Shown: positions 31,106 to 43,200 of the stretch, one piece after another | Layout of the letters: the number at the start of each line of letters is the position of its first letter | Numbering within the stretch: the first letter of the stretch is position 1 | Source: Agriotes lineatus | Lineage: Eukaryota; Arthropoda; Insecta; Coleoptera; Elateridae | Length of the DNA stretch: 64,000 nt | Reading direction: 5' to 3' | NCBI GenBank assembly: GCA_940337035.1 | Contig: OW679202.1 | Location: forward strand, 43,541,763 to 43,605,762 | Made by a program: the position numbers and the translations under genes | Notes under the pieces: generated by a model | The model's database searches: none | What the model was told of the DNA's origin: nothing | Seen by the model: only the letters and a program-made list of their open reading frames with translations

Positions 31106-32126
31106 CCTTTAATGCTTTCTGGTATGACAGTTATACCACTATGAATAACGGTCAATATTTGTTTTGAAACTTAATACTGCTCTGATAGGTCTTGTTTGCG
31201 TTCTACAGACATTGCAGTTCCTTTGTCTAATTTATATTTTCTAGAATTATTGTAGTTATAAAACTACCCCAATAAACCTTGGTGTAAAAGTGTAGCTTGT
31301 ATGACAGTATTACCAGCGTGTATTCCGCGTCACGACTTTGAAGTGTCCACGCGAATTGGTGAAGTTTTTTGTTTCTTACTATTTTGTGGGTACAATTTTC
31401 AAATTTTGAGCTGGTAATCGTTTTAGTGTAATATGTAAGCATTGTAATATTGATAAGTAGAATAAGTTATTTTGTCCTGATTTTGAAAAATAAATTAATA
31501 TTTGGAAACCTTTTATTTACGTCGCAAAAATCGTCTATATTTATGTCCACGTTTTTAGTAATAACGAAGGTTTTATACAATTTATTTTTGTGTTTCGAGT
31601 ATTTACAAACATATCTACTGAAGATATACTCGAATTGATTTTGCTACTATGTTGCGCTAGGAAAATATTTACGTTCAAACCAATCATGGTCGCATTTTAG
31701 CTGACGTTTTTGGGGCAGGTAGCGGCGGCTCGGATTGTTTACGATGAGGTAATCATAAATTTACAACAGAACTTTAGTACTATACACTCGCAAGTGTTTA
31801 TATTATTCAGTTCAAATTTCAAAAACTATTTTACTTTGTCCATTCAAGTAACTTATGTTATTTGCAACCTCTTGAAAAGTGTATGTTATTTCTGTTCAAG
31901 GCAGATTTTTTTGTAAGTGATCAAATAGTCGCTACTAACTATACTAATAAAAAATATGACAATGCAATTGAATAATTTGTTAGAAATTTTACCAGGAGAT
32001 TACTTCAAAAAATTAATTTTTATTTATAGCAAATTTTCACGCTTTTTACAAAAAAATCATATTTCGTTTCCGATTTAACAAAAAAATATATACTTTTCAG
32101 TCATGTTTCGAGGCTGAAAAACGCAT
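31106..32126. other. Unidentified AT-rich stretch left of the foldback element
   Basis: No open frame with family motifs is present. Short ORFs on both strands look random. It may be the interior of the proposed piggyBac-like element. Confidence 0.4.
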
Positions 32127-32141
32127 GATTTCGGGGGACCT

Positions 32142-33065
32142 GGACATATCGCCGAATGGACAAAACGCCGAATCGTATTTTAATGCCCAAAACGCCGAAT
32201 CGTGCCCAAATCGCCGAATTCGTTTGAGTGGACAAATCGCCGAAAATGCCCAAAACGCCGAATGCTGTCGGTGGACATATCGCCGAAAATGGACAAATCG
32301 CCGAATTAGTTGGCGTGGACAAAACGCCGAAAATGCCCAAAACGCCGAATTCTCTCGGTGGACATATCGCCGAAAATGGACAAATCGCCGAATTAGTTAT
32401 CGTGGACAAAACGCCGAAAATGCCCAAAACGCCGAATTCTGTCCGTGGACGTATCGCCGAAAATGGACAAATCGCCGAACCGTGTAAAATGACCCCACAT
32501 GGATCGGAAAGTTGGCATCGCTCGATTTTGTTCAAAACCCCCGTTTGTGTCGGTGGACATATCGCCGAAAATGGACAAATCGCCGAATTAGTTAGCGTGG
32601 ACAAAACGCCGAAAATGCCCAAAACGCCGAATGTTGTCGGTGGACACAACGCCGAAAATGGACAAATCCCCGAATTAGTTAGCGTGGACAAAACGCCGAA
32701 AATGCCCAAAACGCCGAATGCTGCCGGTGGACACATCGCCGAAAATGGACAAATCGCCGAATTAGTTATCGTGGACAAAACGCCGAAAATGCCCAAAACG
32801 CCGAATTCTGTCGGTGGACATATCGCCGAAAATGGACAAATCGCCGAATTAGTTACCGTGGACAAAACGCCGAAAATGCCCAAAACGCCGAATTCTGTCG
32901 GTGGACATATCGCCGAAAATGGACAAATCGCCGAATTAGTTAGCCTGGACAAAACGCCGAATCCTGTGAGTGGACATATCGCCGAAAATGTCAAAAACGT
33001 CGAATTAGTGGGCGTGTACCAAACGTCAAAGATGTCGAAATCACCAATTCCTGTTAGTGGGTATG
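32142..33065. repeat. Left-arm minisatellite, 87-bp unit built from CGCCGAA phrases
   Basis: The phrase TCGGTGGACATATCGCCGAA recurs at 87-bp steps near 32268, 32355 and 32442, then again near 32637, 32724, 32811 and 32898 after a non-repeat spacer of about 65 bp (32480-32545). Each unit holds five CGCCGAA words spaced 14-18 bp, alternating GGACAAATCGCCGAA and GCCCAAAACGCCGAA. Because 87 is divisible by three, long frames stay open on both strands. I treat these as artefacts, not proteins. Confidence 0.93.
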
Positions 33066-33675
33066 GTACAAATTAAAGATGCAGAATATTTTACGGCCAA
33101 ACAAATAGCGAGAATTGTTTTCAAGTTGTTATTTCTAAGTTACAACAATAATAAATTCAACTAGCAATTGCTGCCAGCAGAAACAACACCTGTAAACTAA
33201 TAGTTGATATTCTAACTACAATTTTTGATATCCCGTGTGCATTTTTGTGATTGAGTATTGAGGGTGGTGTCATTTTGTTCCTTATGCTGGGACCCGCGAC
33301 TGGGATGAGCGAGGGGCCTATTTGGGGATAAGTTATTATTTTAAAATATAAATAAAGTAAATATGTTTTAAAAACCAGAATATCTATTTCATATTCTATA
33401 TCGCGCATATACTGTAACTTATAATCTAATCAAATAAAGTGATAATTGACCGTCATTGAATCCAAAATTGCGAACTTTAATTTTTTTATTTAAAAAACTC
33501 TTTGAATATAACACAATAGGAAGGAGCATTTACCAGATGAGGTTGCGTAGAGAATGGAGGTTGCATATGGCGGATAGTTGTTTCCGTTTGACACTGGCGT
33601 ACTGTCTGTAAAGGATATATTATGGGTTTATTATATATCAATGATCAACATTTTATGTATTTCTACACATTTAGA

Positions 33676-33820
33676 TCGGGTGATTATAAAAGTTTTTCCA
33701 TCAAGCTACTTATGAAATATTTGTTATATGAATAATATGTAGGTGGCACTGTAAGTCTATGTCAAATTCGAAAGTTAGCAGGTTAGGTTTTGCGTCAGTC
33801 TTGATTATAAAATCACCCGG
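33676..33820. mobile_element. MITE inside left foldback arm
   Basis: Ends are inverted: TCGGGTGATTATAAAAG at the left and TTATAAAATCACCCGG at the right, followed by TA. The same element is present at the mirror position of the right arm (about 37169-37313), so it was in the arm before the arms were duplicated or homogenised. Confidence 0.75.
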
Positions 33821-34455
33821 TATATTAATGCCTAGACAAGCTATTAGGTTAGCTTATTGGAATGTATATATATGAATTAAATAAATTATTATTTATTATT
33901 ATTATATTATAATTGTTTTACTGAGTTTAAAAATTGTCGTTATTTGTATTAAACAAATTTTAATAAAAAAACATGTAAATTAATTCACATTAACATTAAT
34001 TTAACGAGTTTCTGCTACAATCGCAAAATTTATATGCTGATAAATATAGAATAAGTTGGAGTTTTAACAAATTTATTTATTTTAATTTTTCTTAAATTTA
34101 TTTATTTCCAACAGACAAATATAAATATTTCTACTATATGTATTTTCAAAAATAAATTATAAATTGACCTAGGTATACAATTTTAATAAAAGTAGTAAAT
34201 AGACCACATAAGGAAACATTCTTGTGCTTGGCCTTTTTCTACAGTACCTTACATTTTACTAGAATTGTTCTAAGCTTTTCTATATTGACTGCACTTTTTT
34301 ATTTGTATGTGTTGTTTCACAAGATTGTCTGAATATATTTTGTTAATCGGTTGTTATTTCGTCATTTGTCAACGCACAAACATCTAACAGATATCCTAGA
34401 AATGCAAGTTTATAATGTGTTTACTGCATTCAGTCTAGACACTATATATTATATA

Positions 34456-34498
34456 CTAGCTGACCCGGCAAACGTTGTTTTGGATTATGACATGATGG
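34456..34498 (-). mobile_element. Truncated Helitron-like 3' end at inner edge of left arm
   Basis: CTAGCTGACCCGGCAAACGT and following bases are the reverse complement of the last 43 bp of the Helitron-like element at 36201-36501. The left arm stops exactly where this similarity stops. Confidence 0.75.
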
Positions 34499-36200
34499 GG
34501 AAAACAAATTAACAAATTTATTTATTTTAATTTTTCTTAAATTTATTTATTTCTAACAGACAGGAAGCCCAATTATAGAAAGTCTACAATTTCATATTTA
34601 GAACTAACTTACACATTATTTTCTATTATACAGTCGAAAACCAACCTAAGATTACAATAAACTTACAGTATAAAACAAATCCTTAGAAAAACCTTTCAAG
34701 TCACAGTGGAATATGTCAATTTGATTATTAATAAGATTGTATGATGCAGTGCTTGCAAAAAGTGATGAATTTTTATAGGAATTTGTCCTAGGACAAGTAT
34801 TAACAAATGTGAGACCATTTCTCGTTCTTATATCAGGTATATGAAAGTTAAGTCTTGCCGGCAGTTCAGAACAGTCAATATTTTAATTTTAATTACCAAC
34901 CAGCTTGTAAATAAACATTATCTGAAAATAAGTACGCATTGACTAAGGCTTTATACAATTAAAATGCAAAAATTATACCCCGATGATCACGTTATTTGAC
35001 AACTAGCATGAATAAACTACCACAAATGAGTCATACTTGGAGGTTGCATATGGCGATTTCAGTCGCACTTTTAAGTACGGCCAATAAAAGACCAGACTCC
35101 TTCCTGTTGTTTTATATTCAAAGAAAAAACTAAACATGAACTTGTTGGGTATCAAATTAAAGATAATCGATTATACAAAACAAATAGCAAACTTATAAAA
35201 TGTTTAAGTGCCATAAAAAATAAAAGAGGTAGTGGCGGTATTTATGGCCCAGTGTGCTTACATTTCTAAAACATTTCCGGAAACAATTTACACACTGTCC
35301 TGGTTCCTTCCAAAGGGTGCTACACAAAAAAGTCAACTATGACTGTTGATGTTCCGTCATTATCTAACAGAAGTTGCAACGTAAGATATCATATGGTTGC
35401 TAGGCGAAATTGTTAATTTAAGTCAGACTTATAGTTCCAATCAAGTGCTAATAACTCTGTCTACCCACAATTCCATGGTATATGATAGCAGACACAAAAC
35501 ACACATATCTGTTTTGCCATTACTTCCTGCATCACCAAACTGGAAAAGTTAGTTGTGACTGTAAACCGGCGACTACAATGGTCTTTGATACATCTAAAGA
35601 TGGCATTTTTAACCGAAAATTGGGTGATCATTACATGAGAATTGCACATAATAATAGCTGTACTCAAATCTATTGGAAGTTATATTGGATCAACTGGCAT
35701 TCCTAAGTTGTGGAGCGTGGCCTTTTTTATAAATTTATTTGAAGAAAAACATGTAACGCTCATACCACAACTTTGCCTGTGTTATATACTGCGCTTGCTA
35801 ATGAATTCTTCAAGGAAAAATGCCAAGTTATTCAAATAATTCTTTGGGTAATTTGGCAGAAAAAGTACTCGAAATCCATGATTGACAACAAAGTTTGTTC
35901 ACGAAAATAAGTTTGTACCGCTTAGTAAAAGAAACAATAGTTAGGTACCTATTGTATGTAATAGAATGTTGAGAATTTGTTAATTCTTCTAATGTCCCAG
36001 GTACCTATGACGTTTTCGGCATTTCCACCCCATTGGGTTTTCGTCCGAATTTTAATGCCCGCATTGTTCTCTCGCAAGAGGCGCGTTTGGTTGAAATCAC
36101 AAAATTAGTTTTGACGAATTGGTAAACACAAGAAACACGCTGTTGACTAGCCCAATTATTCATTTTGAATAAATGATTGCACATTATTTAAGCACTATAA
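34499..36200. other. Centre of the foldback element
   Basis: No transposase or other gene was recognised. 34506-34563 repeats an arm segment (about 34064-34118) in direct orientation. 35040-35140 repeats arm phrases (GGAGGTTGCATATGGCG and CTCCTTCCTGTTGTTTTATA), so the centre is partly made from rearranged arm sequence. Confidence 0.5.
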
Positions 36201-36501
36201 TCTGTATATATAAAAATCACTCACCGTGTGTTAGTAACGCAAAAACTCGAGAACGACTTGACCGATTTGGATGATTTTTTTTTGTTTTGTTCGCCTTACT
36301 CCCGAGGTGGTTTAGCAAAAAAAGAAAATTCGGAAAAATCCAAAGGGACAGCCGGAAAATTGGAAAATATCGAAAGTGTGTTTTTCTATACACTGTACGA
36401 CTTTCTATTTGCAGTCATACTTTTATCATTATGTGCTTAATGGTTTGAAAGGTTTCCTCCATCATGTCATAATCCAAAACAACGTTTGCCGGGTCAGCTA
36501 G
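36201..36501 (+). mobile_element. Helitron-like element, 301 bp
   Basis: It begins TCTGTATATATAAAAATCAC right after A, and ends GCCGGGTCAGCTAG right before T. This is the AT target and TC...CTAG terminal rule of Helitrons. It has the same 3' end as the element ending at 22144. The inner end of the right foldback arm (36459) lies inside it. Confidence 0.6.
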
Positions 36502-37168
36502 TATATAATATATAGTGTCTAGACTGAATGCAGTAAACACATTATAAACTTGCATTTCTAGGATTTCTGTTAGATGTTTGTGCGTTGACAAATGACGAAA
36601 TAACAACCGATTAACAAAATATATTCAGACAATCTTGTGAAACAACACATACCAATAAAAAAGTGCAGTCAATATAGAAAAGCTTAGAACAATTCTAGTA
36701 AAATGTAAGGTACTGTAGAAAAAGGCCAAGCACAAGAATGTTTCCTTATGTGGTCTATTTACTACTTTTATTAAAAATGTATACCTAGGTCAAATTATAA
36801 TTTATTTTTGAAAATACATATATTAGAAATATGTATTTATATTTGTCTGTTGGAAATAAATAAATTTAAGAAAAATTAAAATAAATAAATTTAAGAAAAA
36901 TTAAAGTAAATAAATTTGTTAAAACTCCAACTTATTCTATATTTATCAGCATATAAATTTTGCGATTGTAGCAGAAACTCGTTAAATTAATGTTAATGTG
37001 AATTAATTTACATAATGTTTTTTTATTAAAATTTATTTAATACAAATAACGACAATTTTTAAACTCAGTAAAACAATTATAATATAATAATAATAAATAA
37101 TAATTTATTTAATTCATATATATACATTCCAATAAGCTAACCTAATAGCTTGTCTAGGCATTAATATA

Positions 37169-37313
37169 CCGGGTGATTTTATAATCAAGACTGACACAAA
37201 ACCTAACCTGCTAACTTTCGAATTTGACATAGACTTACAGTGCCACCTACATATTATTCATATAACAAATATTTCATAAGTAGCTTGATGGAAAAACTTT
37301 TATAATCACCCGA
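37169..37313. mobile_element. MITE inside right foldback arm
   Basis: This is the mirror copy of the MITE at 33676-33820. It begins CCGGGTGATTTTATAATCAAG after TA and ends TTATAATCACCCGATC. Confidence 0.75.
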
Positions 37314-37924
37314 TCTAAATGTGTAGAAATACATAAAATGTTGATCATTGATATATAATAAACCCATAATATATCCTTTACAGACAGTACGCCAGTGTCA
37401 AACGGAAACAACTATCCGCCATATGCAACCTCCATTCTCTACGCAACCTCATCTGGTAAATGCTCCTTCCTATTGTGTTATATTCAAAGAGTTTTTTAAA
37501 TAAAAAAATTAAAGTTCGCAATTTTGGATTCAATGACGGTCAATTATCACTTTATTTGATTAGATTATAAGTTACAGTATATGCGCGATATAGAATATGA
37601 AATAGATATTCTGGTTTTTAAAACATATTTACTTTATTTATATTTTAAAATAATAACTTATCCCCAAATAGGCCCCTCGCTCATCCCAGTCGCGGGTCCC
37701 AGCATAAGGAACAAAATGACACCACCCTCAATACTCAATCACAAAAATGCACACGGGATATCAAAAATTGTAGTTAGAATATCAACTATTAGTTTACAGG
37801 TGTTGTTTCTGCTGGCAGCAATTGCTAGTTGAATTTATTATTGTTGTAACTTAGAAATAACAACTTGAAAACAATTCTCGCTATTTGTTTGGCCGTAAAA
37901 TATTCTGCATCTTTAATTTGTACC

Positions 37925-38850
37925 ATACCCACTAACAGGAATTGGTGATTTCGACATCTTTGACGTTTGGTACACGCCCACTAATTCGACGTTTTTGACA
38001 TTTTCGGCGATATGTCCACTCACAAGATTCGGCATTTTGTCCAGGCTAACTAATTCGGCGATTTGTCCATTTTCGGCGATATGTCCACCGACAGAATTCG
38101 GCGTTTTGGGCATTTTCGGCGTTTTGTCCACGGTAACTAATTCGGCGATTTGTCCATTTTCGGCGATATGTCCACCGACAGAATTCGGCGTTTTGGGCAT
38201 TTTCGGCGTTTTGTCCGCGATAACTAATTCGGCGATTTGTCCATTTTCGGCGATGTGTCCACCGGCAGCATTCGGCGTTTTGGGCATTTTCGGCGTTTTG
38301 TCCACGCTAACTAATTCGGCGATTTGTCCATTTTCGGCGTTGTGTCCACCGACAACATTCGGCGTTTTGGGCATTTTCGGCGTTTTGTCCACGCTAACTA
38401 ATTCGGCGATTTGTCCATTTTCGGCGATATGTCCACCGACACAAACGGGGGTTTTGAACAAAATCGAGCGATGCCAACTTTCCGATCCATGTGGGGTCAT
38501 TTTACACGGTTCGGCGATTTGTCCATTTTCGGCGATACGTCCACGGACAGAATTCGGCGTTTTGGGCATTTTCGGCGTTTTGTCCACGATAACTAATTCG
38601 GCGATTTGTCCATTTTCGGCGATATGTCCACCGAGAGAATTCGGCGTTTTGGGCATTTTCGGCGTTTTGTCCACGCCAACTAATTCGGCGATTTGTCCAT
38701 TTTCGGCGATATGTCCACCGACAGCATTCGGCGTTTTGGGCATTTTCGGCGATTTGTCCACTCAAACGAATTCGGCGATTTGGGCACGATTCGGCGTTTT
38801 GGGCATTAAAATACGATTCGGCGTTTTGTCCATTCGGCGATATGTCCTAG
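37925..38850. repeat. Right-arm minisatellite, 87-bp unit
   Basis: This is the reverse complement of the array at 32142-33065, with the same number and order of units and the same 65-bp interruption. In the 282-codon frame shared with the left arm only a handful of residues differ (for example Pro/Ala and Val/Ala changes), so arm divergence is around one percent by eye. Confidence 0.93.
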
Positions 38851-38862
38851 ACCCGATTTCGG

Positions 38863-39298
38863 TATGTATACGTGGTTTCTAGATAACAAGAACTAACAGT
38901 ATGCAAATGTATTCGTTGCTAAGATGAAAGAAATAAGAGTAAAAAATAGTATATTGTACAAGAGATCAAAGTACCAGTTTTCGTGAATTGAAAATTTTGA
39001 TTTCACAAACGAAAAAAGAACTATTTCATGATAGTAGGTAATGCTATATGTTATTCAGTAATTTAGTAAGCATCTAAATAAATAAGTCGACAATATTATG
39101 AAGTGATATACCAATGACCATTGACAACATATTTGGTCCTAAATGCTCACTTGTAGAACGGTTTACCAGCATCTTTTGAAAAACTGAAAATAGATTTTTA
39201 ATAAAAACATTGTTTTTCGGTTTCCTGGCATCTCAAAGAAAGCATACCAATTAAAATTTCGATTTTTTTTCTGTGCACTAATTTTGCGCGTTAAAGGG
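38863..39298. other. Unidentified stretch right of the foldback element
   Basis: No gene or motif was recognised up to the TTAA at 39299. It may be the right interior of the proposed piggyBac-like element. Confidence 0.4.
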
Positions 39299-39315
39299 TT
39301 AAATGGATCAATATA

Positions 39316-40228
39316 CAGTGTGGTCCATTAGGTGTGCAACAAATGGGACATTTTTTTATTAGTTGTACAATCAAAATTTAAATACCGCCAAAAGTTAGTG
39401 CATGTTCGATAACCACATCAGATGCCCTTAGAATGGCTTCAAGCCAAACAATATACAGGGCAGGACAAAAAATATGAAATTCGTTCAAGAATAAAGTTAC
39501 CTTATTTAAAAAAATATAGCAAAATTTTATTGAGAAAATTTGTTTAGAATCAAAAGTTATGCTCAAATACAAAGTCACGGCCTCCTATTCGAATTTTGAT
39601 TCTTTTTTGGAAAATTTTGTATTTTGTATGATACATATTTTTATTATTCTGATTTTATATGTATTTCAAGCAGCCACAACCACATCACTTTTAATTAATT
39701 TTTAGCAACTTGAAGCATATTTGTAAAATTTATTTGAATTTATATTGTTTTAGGTAACCCTTCACTTCATGTTTGTTGCATCGATATTTAACAAAACTTT
39801 AGAATTTCGCAAATATTCTTTTTAACAAGGCAAATGCTTTACTAATAATAATTTACATATGAAAAAACTCACAATTAAAGCCTACAATTCTATTTAAAAT
39901 TCTTATGAAAATACGGGGCTAATACAAAATTTTCCAAAAAAGAATAAAAATTCGAATACGAGGCCCTGACTTTGTATTTGAGCATAACTTTTGATTCTAA
40001 ACAACTTTTCTCAATAAAATTTTGCCATATTTTTTTAAATAAGGTAACTTTATTCTTGAACGAATTTCATATTTTTTGTCCTACCCTGTATGCTGTTTGA
40101 CTTGGAGCCATTCTAAATGTATCTAATATGGTTACCGAACATGCACTAATTTGTGGCGGTATTTAAATTTCGGTTGTAAAACTAATAAAAAAAATTCCCA
40201 TTTGTTGCACACTTAATGGACCACACTG
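39316..40228. mobile_element. 913-bp palindromic MITE with a second MITE inside
   Basis: The ends read CAGTGTGGTCCATTAGGTGT and its inverted counterpart, both followed inward by GCAACAAATGGGA. TA is at 39314-39315 and 40229-40230. The inner inverted pair CAGGGCAGGACAAAAAATAT (39456) and its partner ending CCTACCCTG (40088) is also TA-flanked. The arms match over most of 300 bp. Confidence 0.9.
39456..40088. mobile_element. Inner 633-bp MITE nested in 39316-40228
   Basis: TA at 39454-39455 and 40089-40090 borders CAGGGCAGGAC and GTCCTACCCTG ends. The arms (about 39456-39640 and 39915-40088) pair closely. The centre is AT-rich without coding signal. Confidence 0.82.
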
Positions 40229-43200
40229 TATAAGGGATTTTTCGTACTTTGAAGTGGAGACTGCAGAGATAAATGACGTAAACGATTACATCAATATAAC
40301 AAAAGATAGTTTATCAGGAACAAATTTTACTATTTTTCACATAAATTTATAAGAAGTATAAATAAAAACATTGATGAAACGCTTATATTATTAAATAAAT
40401 TAGACTATAAATTTGATTGCATTATTTTCACAGAAATCTGGAACATAAGCGACAAAAATTATTTTGATATTCCAGGTTTTAATTTAATTTATGAGGGTAA
40501 CACTAATCAAAATGATGGAGTAGTAATGTATATAAAAGATTCTTATAATTACAATGCTGAAATTATTAGCATAGGCGATATAAAAAGCATTAAAGCAACT
40601 TTCTTTATCTCAGGCAGTACAGTTGTAGTGAGCGCTGTTTACAGACCACATGCAACATGTGTTCATGAATTTAATAAAAATTAACAAAAGTATCTAAATG
40701 ATATTACTAAGATTAATGCAGACTTTTACTTTTTTGTGGGTGATATAAATATTGATATCGAGTCTAAACATGATTATTGTCAAGACTACCTTAATATAAT
40801 AGGGGAAGAAGGATTCATTTCATTGATAAATGCATACACGCGAGTGCAAAACGATTCAAAAACTTGTATAGATCATATATTTTAAAAAACAGTAAGCCCT
40901 CCAAAATTAATGCTTTTACTATGAAAATTGACATTACCGATCATTTTCCCATAATTTCATCGATTAACTTAAAAAAAAAGCAGGACCCCTCTTGAAACAA
41001 AAAGAAATAAAATTGTTAAATTAGACAAAACCAAACTAATTAATAACTTAAAAACAGAAGCGTGGTTTGAGAATTATGGAACAGAAGATGTGGATAATTT
41101 AGTGAATATATTCATTAATAGACTAAAAATGCCGTTAATGCAGCAACAAACATACGATTTATAAAATCTAACCAGTGAAAGCGCAACCCATGGATAACAA
41201 ATGAAATCTTGAAATCGGTAAATAAAAAGAATGAATTATATAAGCAATCTGTAGCGCAACCAAATAATTTAGAAATTCTTAACGGATACAAAAAATTTAA
41301 AAACATTTTATGTAAACTAATTAAAGACACAAAAATCAAGTATTATAAGGACAAAATTGATAAAAACAAAAACTTAAATAAAGCCTTATGGAATACTGTT
41401 AATAATATTGTAAATAAAAAAAGAATGTCTAGATATAAAACAAATTCAAGTGGGCAATTCAATGATTACACATAAAAAGGATTTGGCTAATGAGTTTAAT
41501 AAGTATTTTGTTGAAGTTGGGGAGAAAATGGCTGGAGATGTACCTAAACCACTTAACAAAGTAAAGAAAAGAAACGCTACAAACAATACAATTTATATGC
41601 ATCCCAAAGATTCCTACGAAATAGAAAAATGTATTAATAATTTGAAACTTGCTAAATCACCTGGACTAGATAATATAACGTCAGAAATTTTAAAGTTAAT
41701 TGTTCAGTATATAAAGGAACCTTTTGCTTACATAATGAATAGAATGTTAGAAACAGGTATTTATCCATCTGCTTTTAAAGTGGGCGTAACCTTATTTAAG
41801 AAAGGTGATAAATCAGACATTGGCAACTATCGGCCAATTTCTCTTATTTCGAATTTAGCTAAAATAGCAGAAAAATAATAAAGCAGAGAATTCTAAAATA
41901 TTTAGATAAATATAAATTACTATCAAACCGACAATTCGCATTTAAACAGGGTATATCAACAGAAAATGCTATTTCTCATCGAACAGATGATATTTATAGG
42001 GCTTTAGACGCAAAAAGATGTGCTTTAGGTGTGTTCTTGGACTTAGCAAAAGCTTTCGATACGGTAAATCATAATGAATTAATATCAACATTGGAATCTA
42101 TGGGTTTTCGGGGAATTTCTTTAACCTTAACGGAAAACTATTTAAAAAACAGAACACAGTATGCTAAAATTGCGGATGAACTGAGTAACCCTCTAGAAGT
42201 TAAATATGGTGTTCCACAAGGCACAGTTCTCGGTCCAATTTTATTCTCTATTTATATTAATGATGTGTTGTGTTTAGATACCGTGGTTAATATTTCTGCA
42301 TTTACGGACGATACTGTAGTGCTATATACTGCGGATTCGTGGGGCTCATTAAAAATCCTAGCTGAAAAGGATTTGCAATCATTAAAAAACTGGTTTGATC
42401 GAAAAGTATTATCGGTGAATTTTAAGAAAACCAAACTTATAGCTTTTAGTTGCTATGTAAATAATGAGGAAGTAAAAAATATAAATTATTCAGGAATAAT
42501 AGACCAAAATCTTAAATGGAATGCACAAGTAAATTTAATTTAAAAAAAATTGAGATCTATCTTATTTCATTGCAGAAAGCTAAAACAAATATTGGATATT
42601 CAATTCTTAAAAATTATTTATCATTCATTGATGGAATCCCACGTACAGTATGGAATTGTTGGCTGGGGGGGCATATTAAAATATCATCTGATTCATTTAG
42701 AAGTCCTTCAAAAATATTTTTTAAAAGTTATATTTAGTAAAGACCGTACATTTCCAAGTGATGTGTTATTTAATGAATGTAATTTGCTAGATATCCGTCA
42801 GCTATATTGCTATAAAATACTTGTTTTATAACACATTTCATGCTCAAACACAGGTTGAAAATGCCAGCAAAACTATTGGACAGCGTTCCTACAACTATAT
42901 TGCACCACGAATCTACTTTATGCTACCTCATTCAAATAAAAATTGCAGTAACAATAAAACATTTAAAGCAAAAGTTAAGGCCTGGATGCAAAATATGCCT
43001 AGAAATACTATACATGACCTTATTGACACAAAAAATACATAGACTAAGCACCAATCTGTATAGTAAAATGGGGAAAAAAAATAAAACAAACTAAATTTTT
43101 GATTACTACCACTGATCTGCATACAATATTTAGATATTAAAGCAATAGCTCACGCACAAGTTTTAACTTCTGTGAGCTTATTCGGTTATGTCGTTTATTT

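Larger units (their letters stand above)
32135..38854. mobile_element. 6.7-kb foldback transposon with 2.4-kb inverted arms
   Basis: The left arm 32135-34498 and right arm 36459-38854 are inverted copies that agree almost everywhere inspected, including an identical 83-codon translation from 33157-33408 and 37581-37832. The ends read GGGACCTGGACATATCG (left) and GGGTCTAGGACATATCG (right, own strand). The 8-bp direct repeat GATTTCGG flanks them at 32127-32134 and 38855-38862. The arms have an outer minisatellite and an inner AT-rich part. The 1.96-kb centre shows no transposase, so it appears non-autonomous. The architecture resembles Drosophila FB and Galileo elements, but I cannot assign a superfamily. 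Confidence 0.85.
31105..39298. mobile_element. Possible piggyBac-like element enclosing the foldback element
   Basis: TTAA at 31101-31104 is followed by CCCTTTAATGC. At the other side GCGCGTTAAAGGG is followed by TTAA at 39299-39302. Terminal CCC/GGG, exact TTAA duplication and about 11 bp of TIR with one mismatch fit piggyBac-type insertion. If the nested foldback element is removed, about 1.5 kb remain, without a transposase, so it would be a non-autonomous member. The TIRs are short and chance pairing is possible. Confidence 0.45.

Noticed and set aside
31227..31442. Short ORFs in 31100-32100 as a piggyBac transposase
   Set aside because: None shows the DDD motifs or length expected; the proposed element would be non-autonomous.
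32101..32994. 297-residue ORF (and mirror ORF 37995-38882) as a repeat protein
   Set aside because: Open frames occur on both strands of the same 87-bp DNA repeat, so openness reflects the period being divisible by three and stop-poor words.
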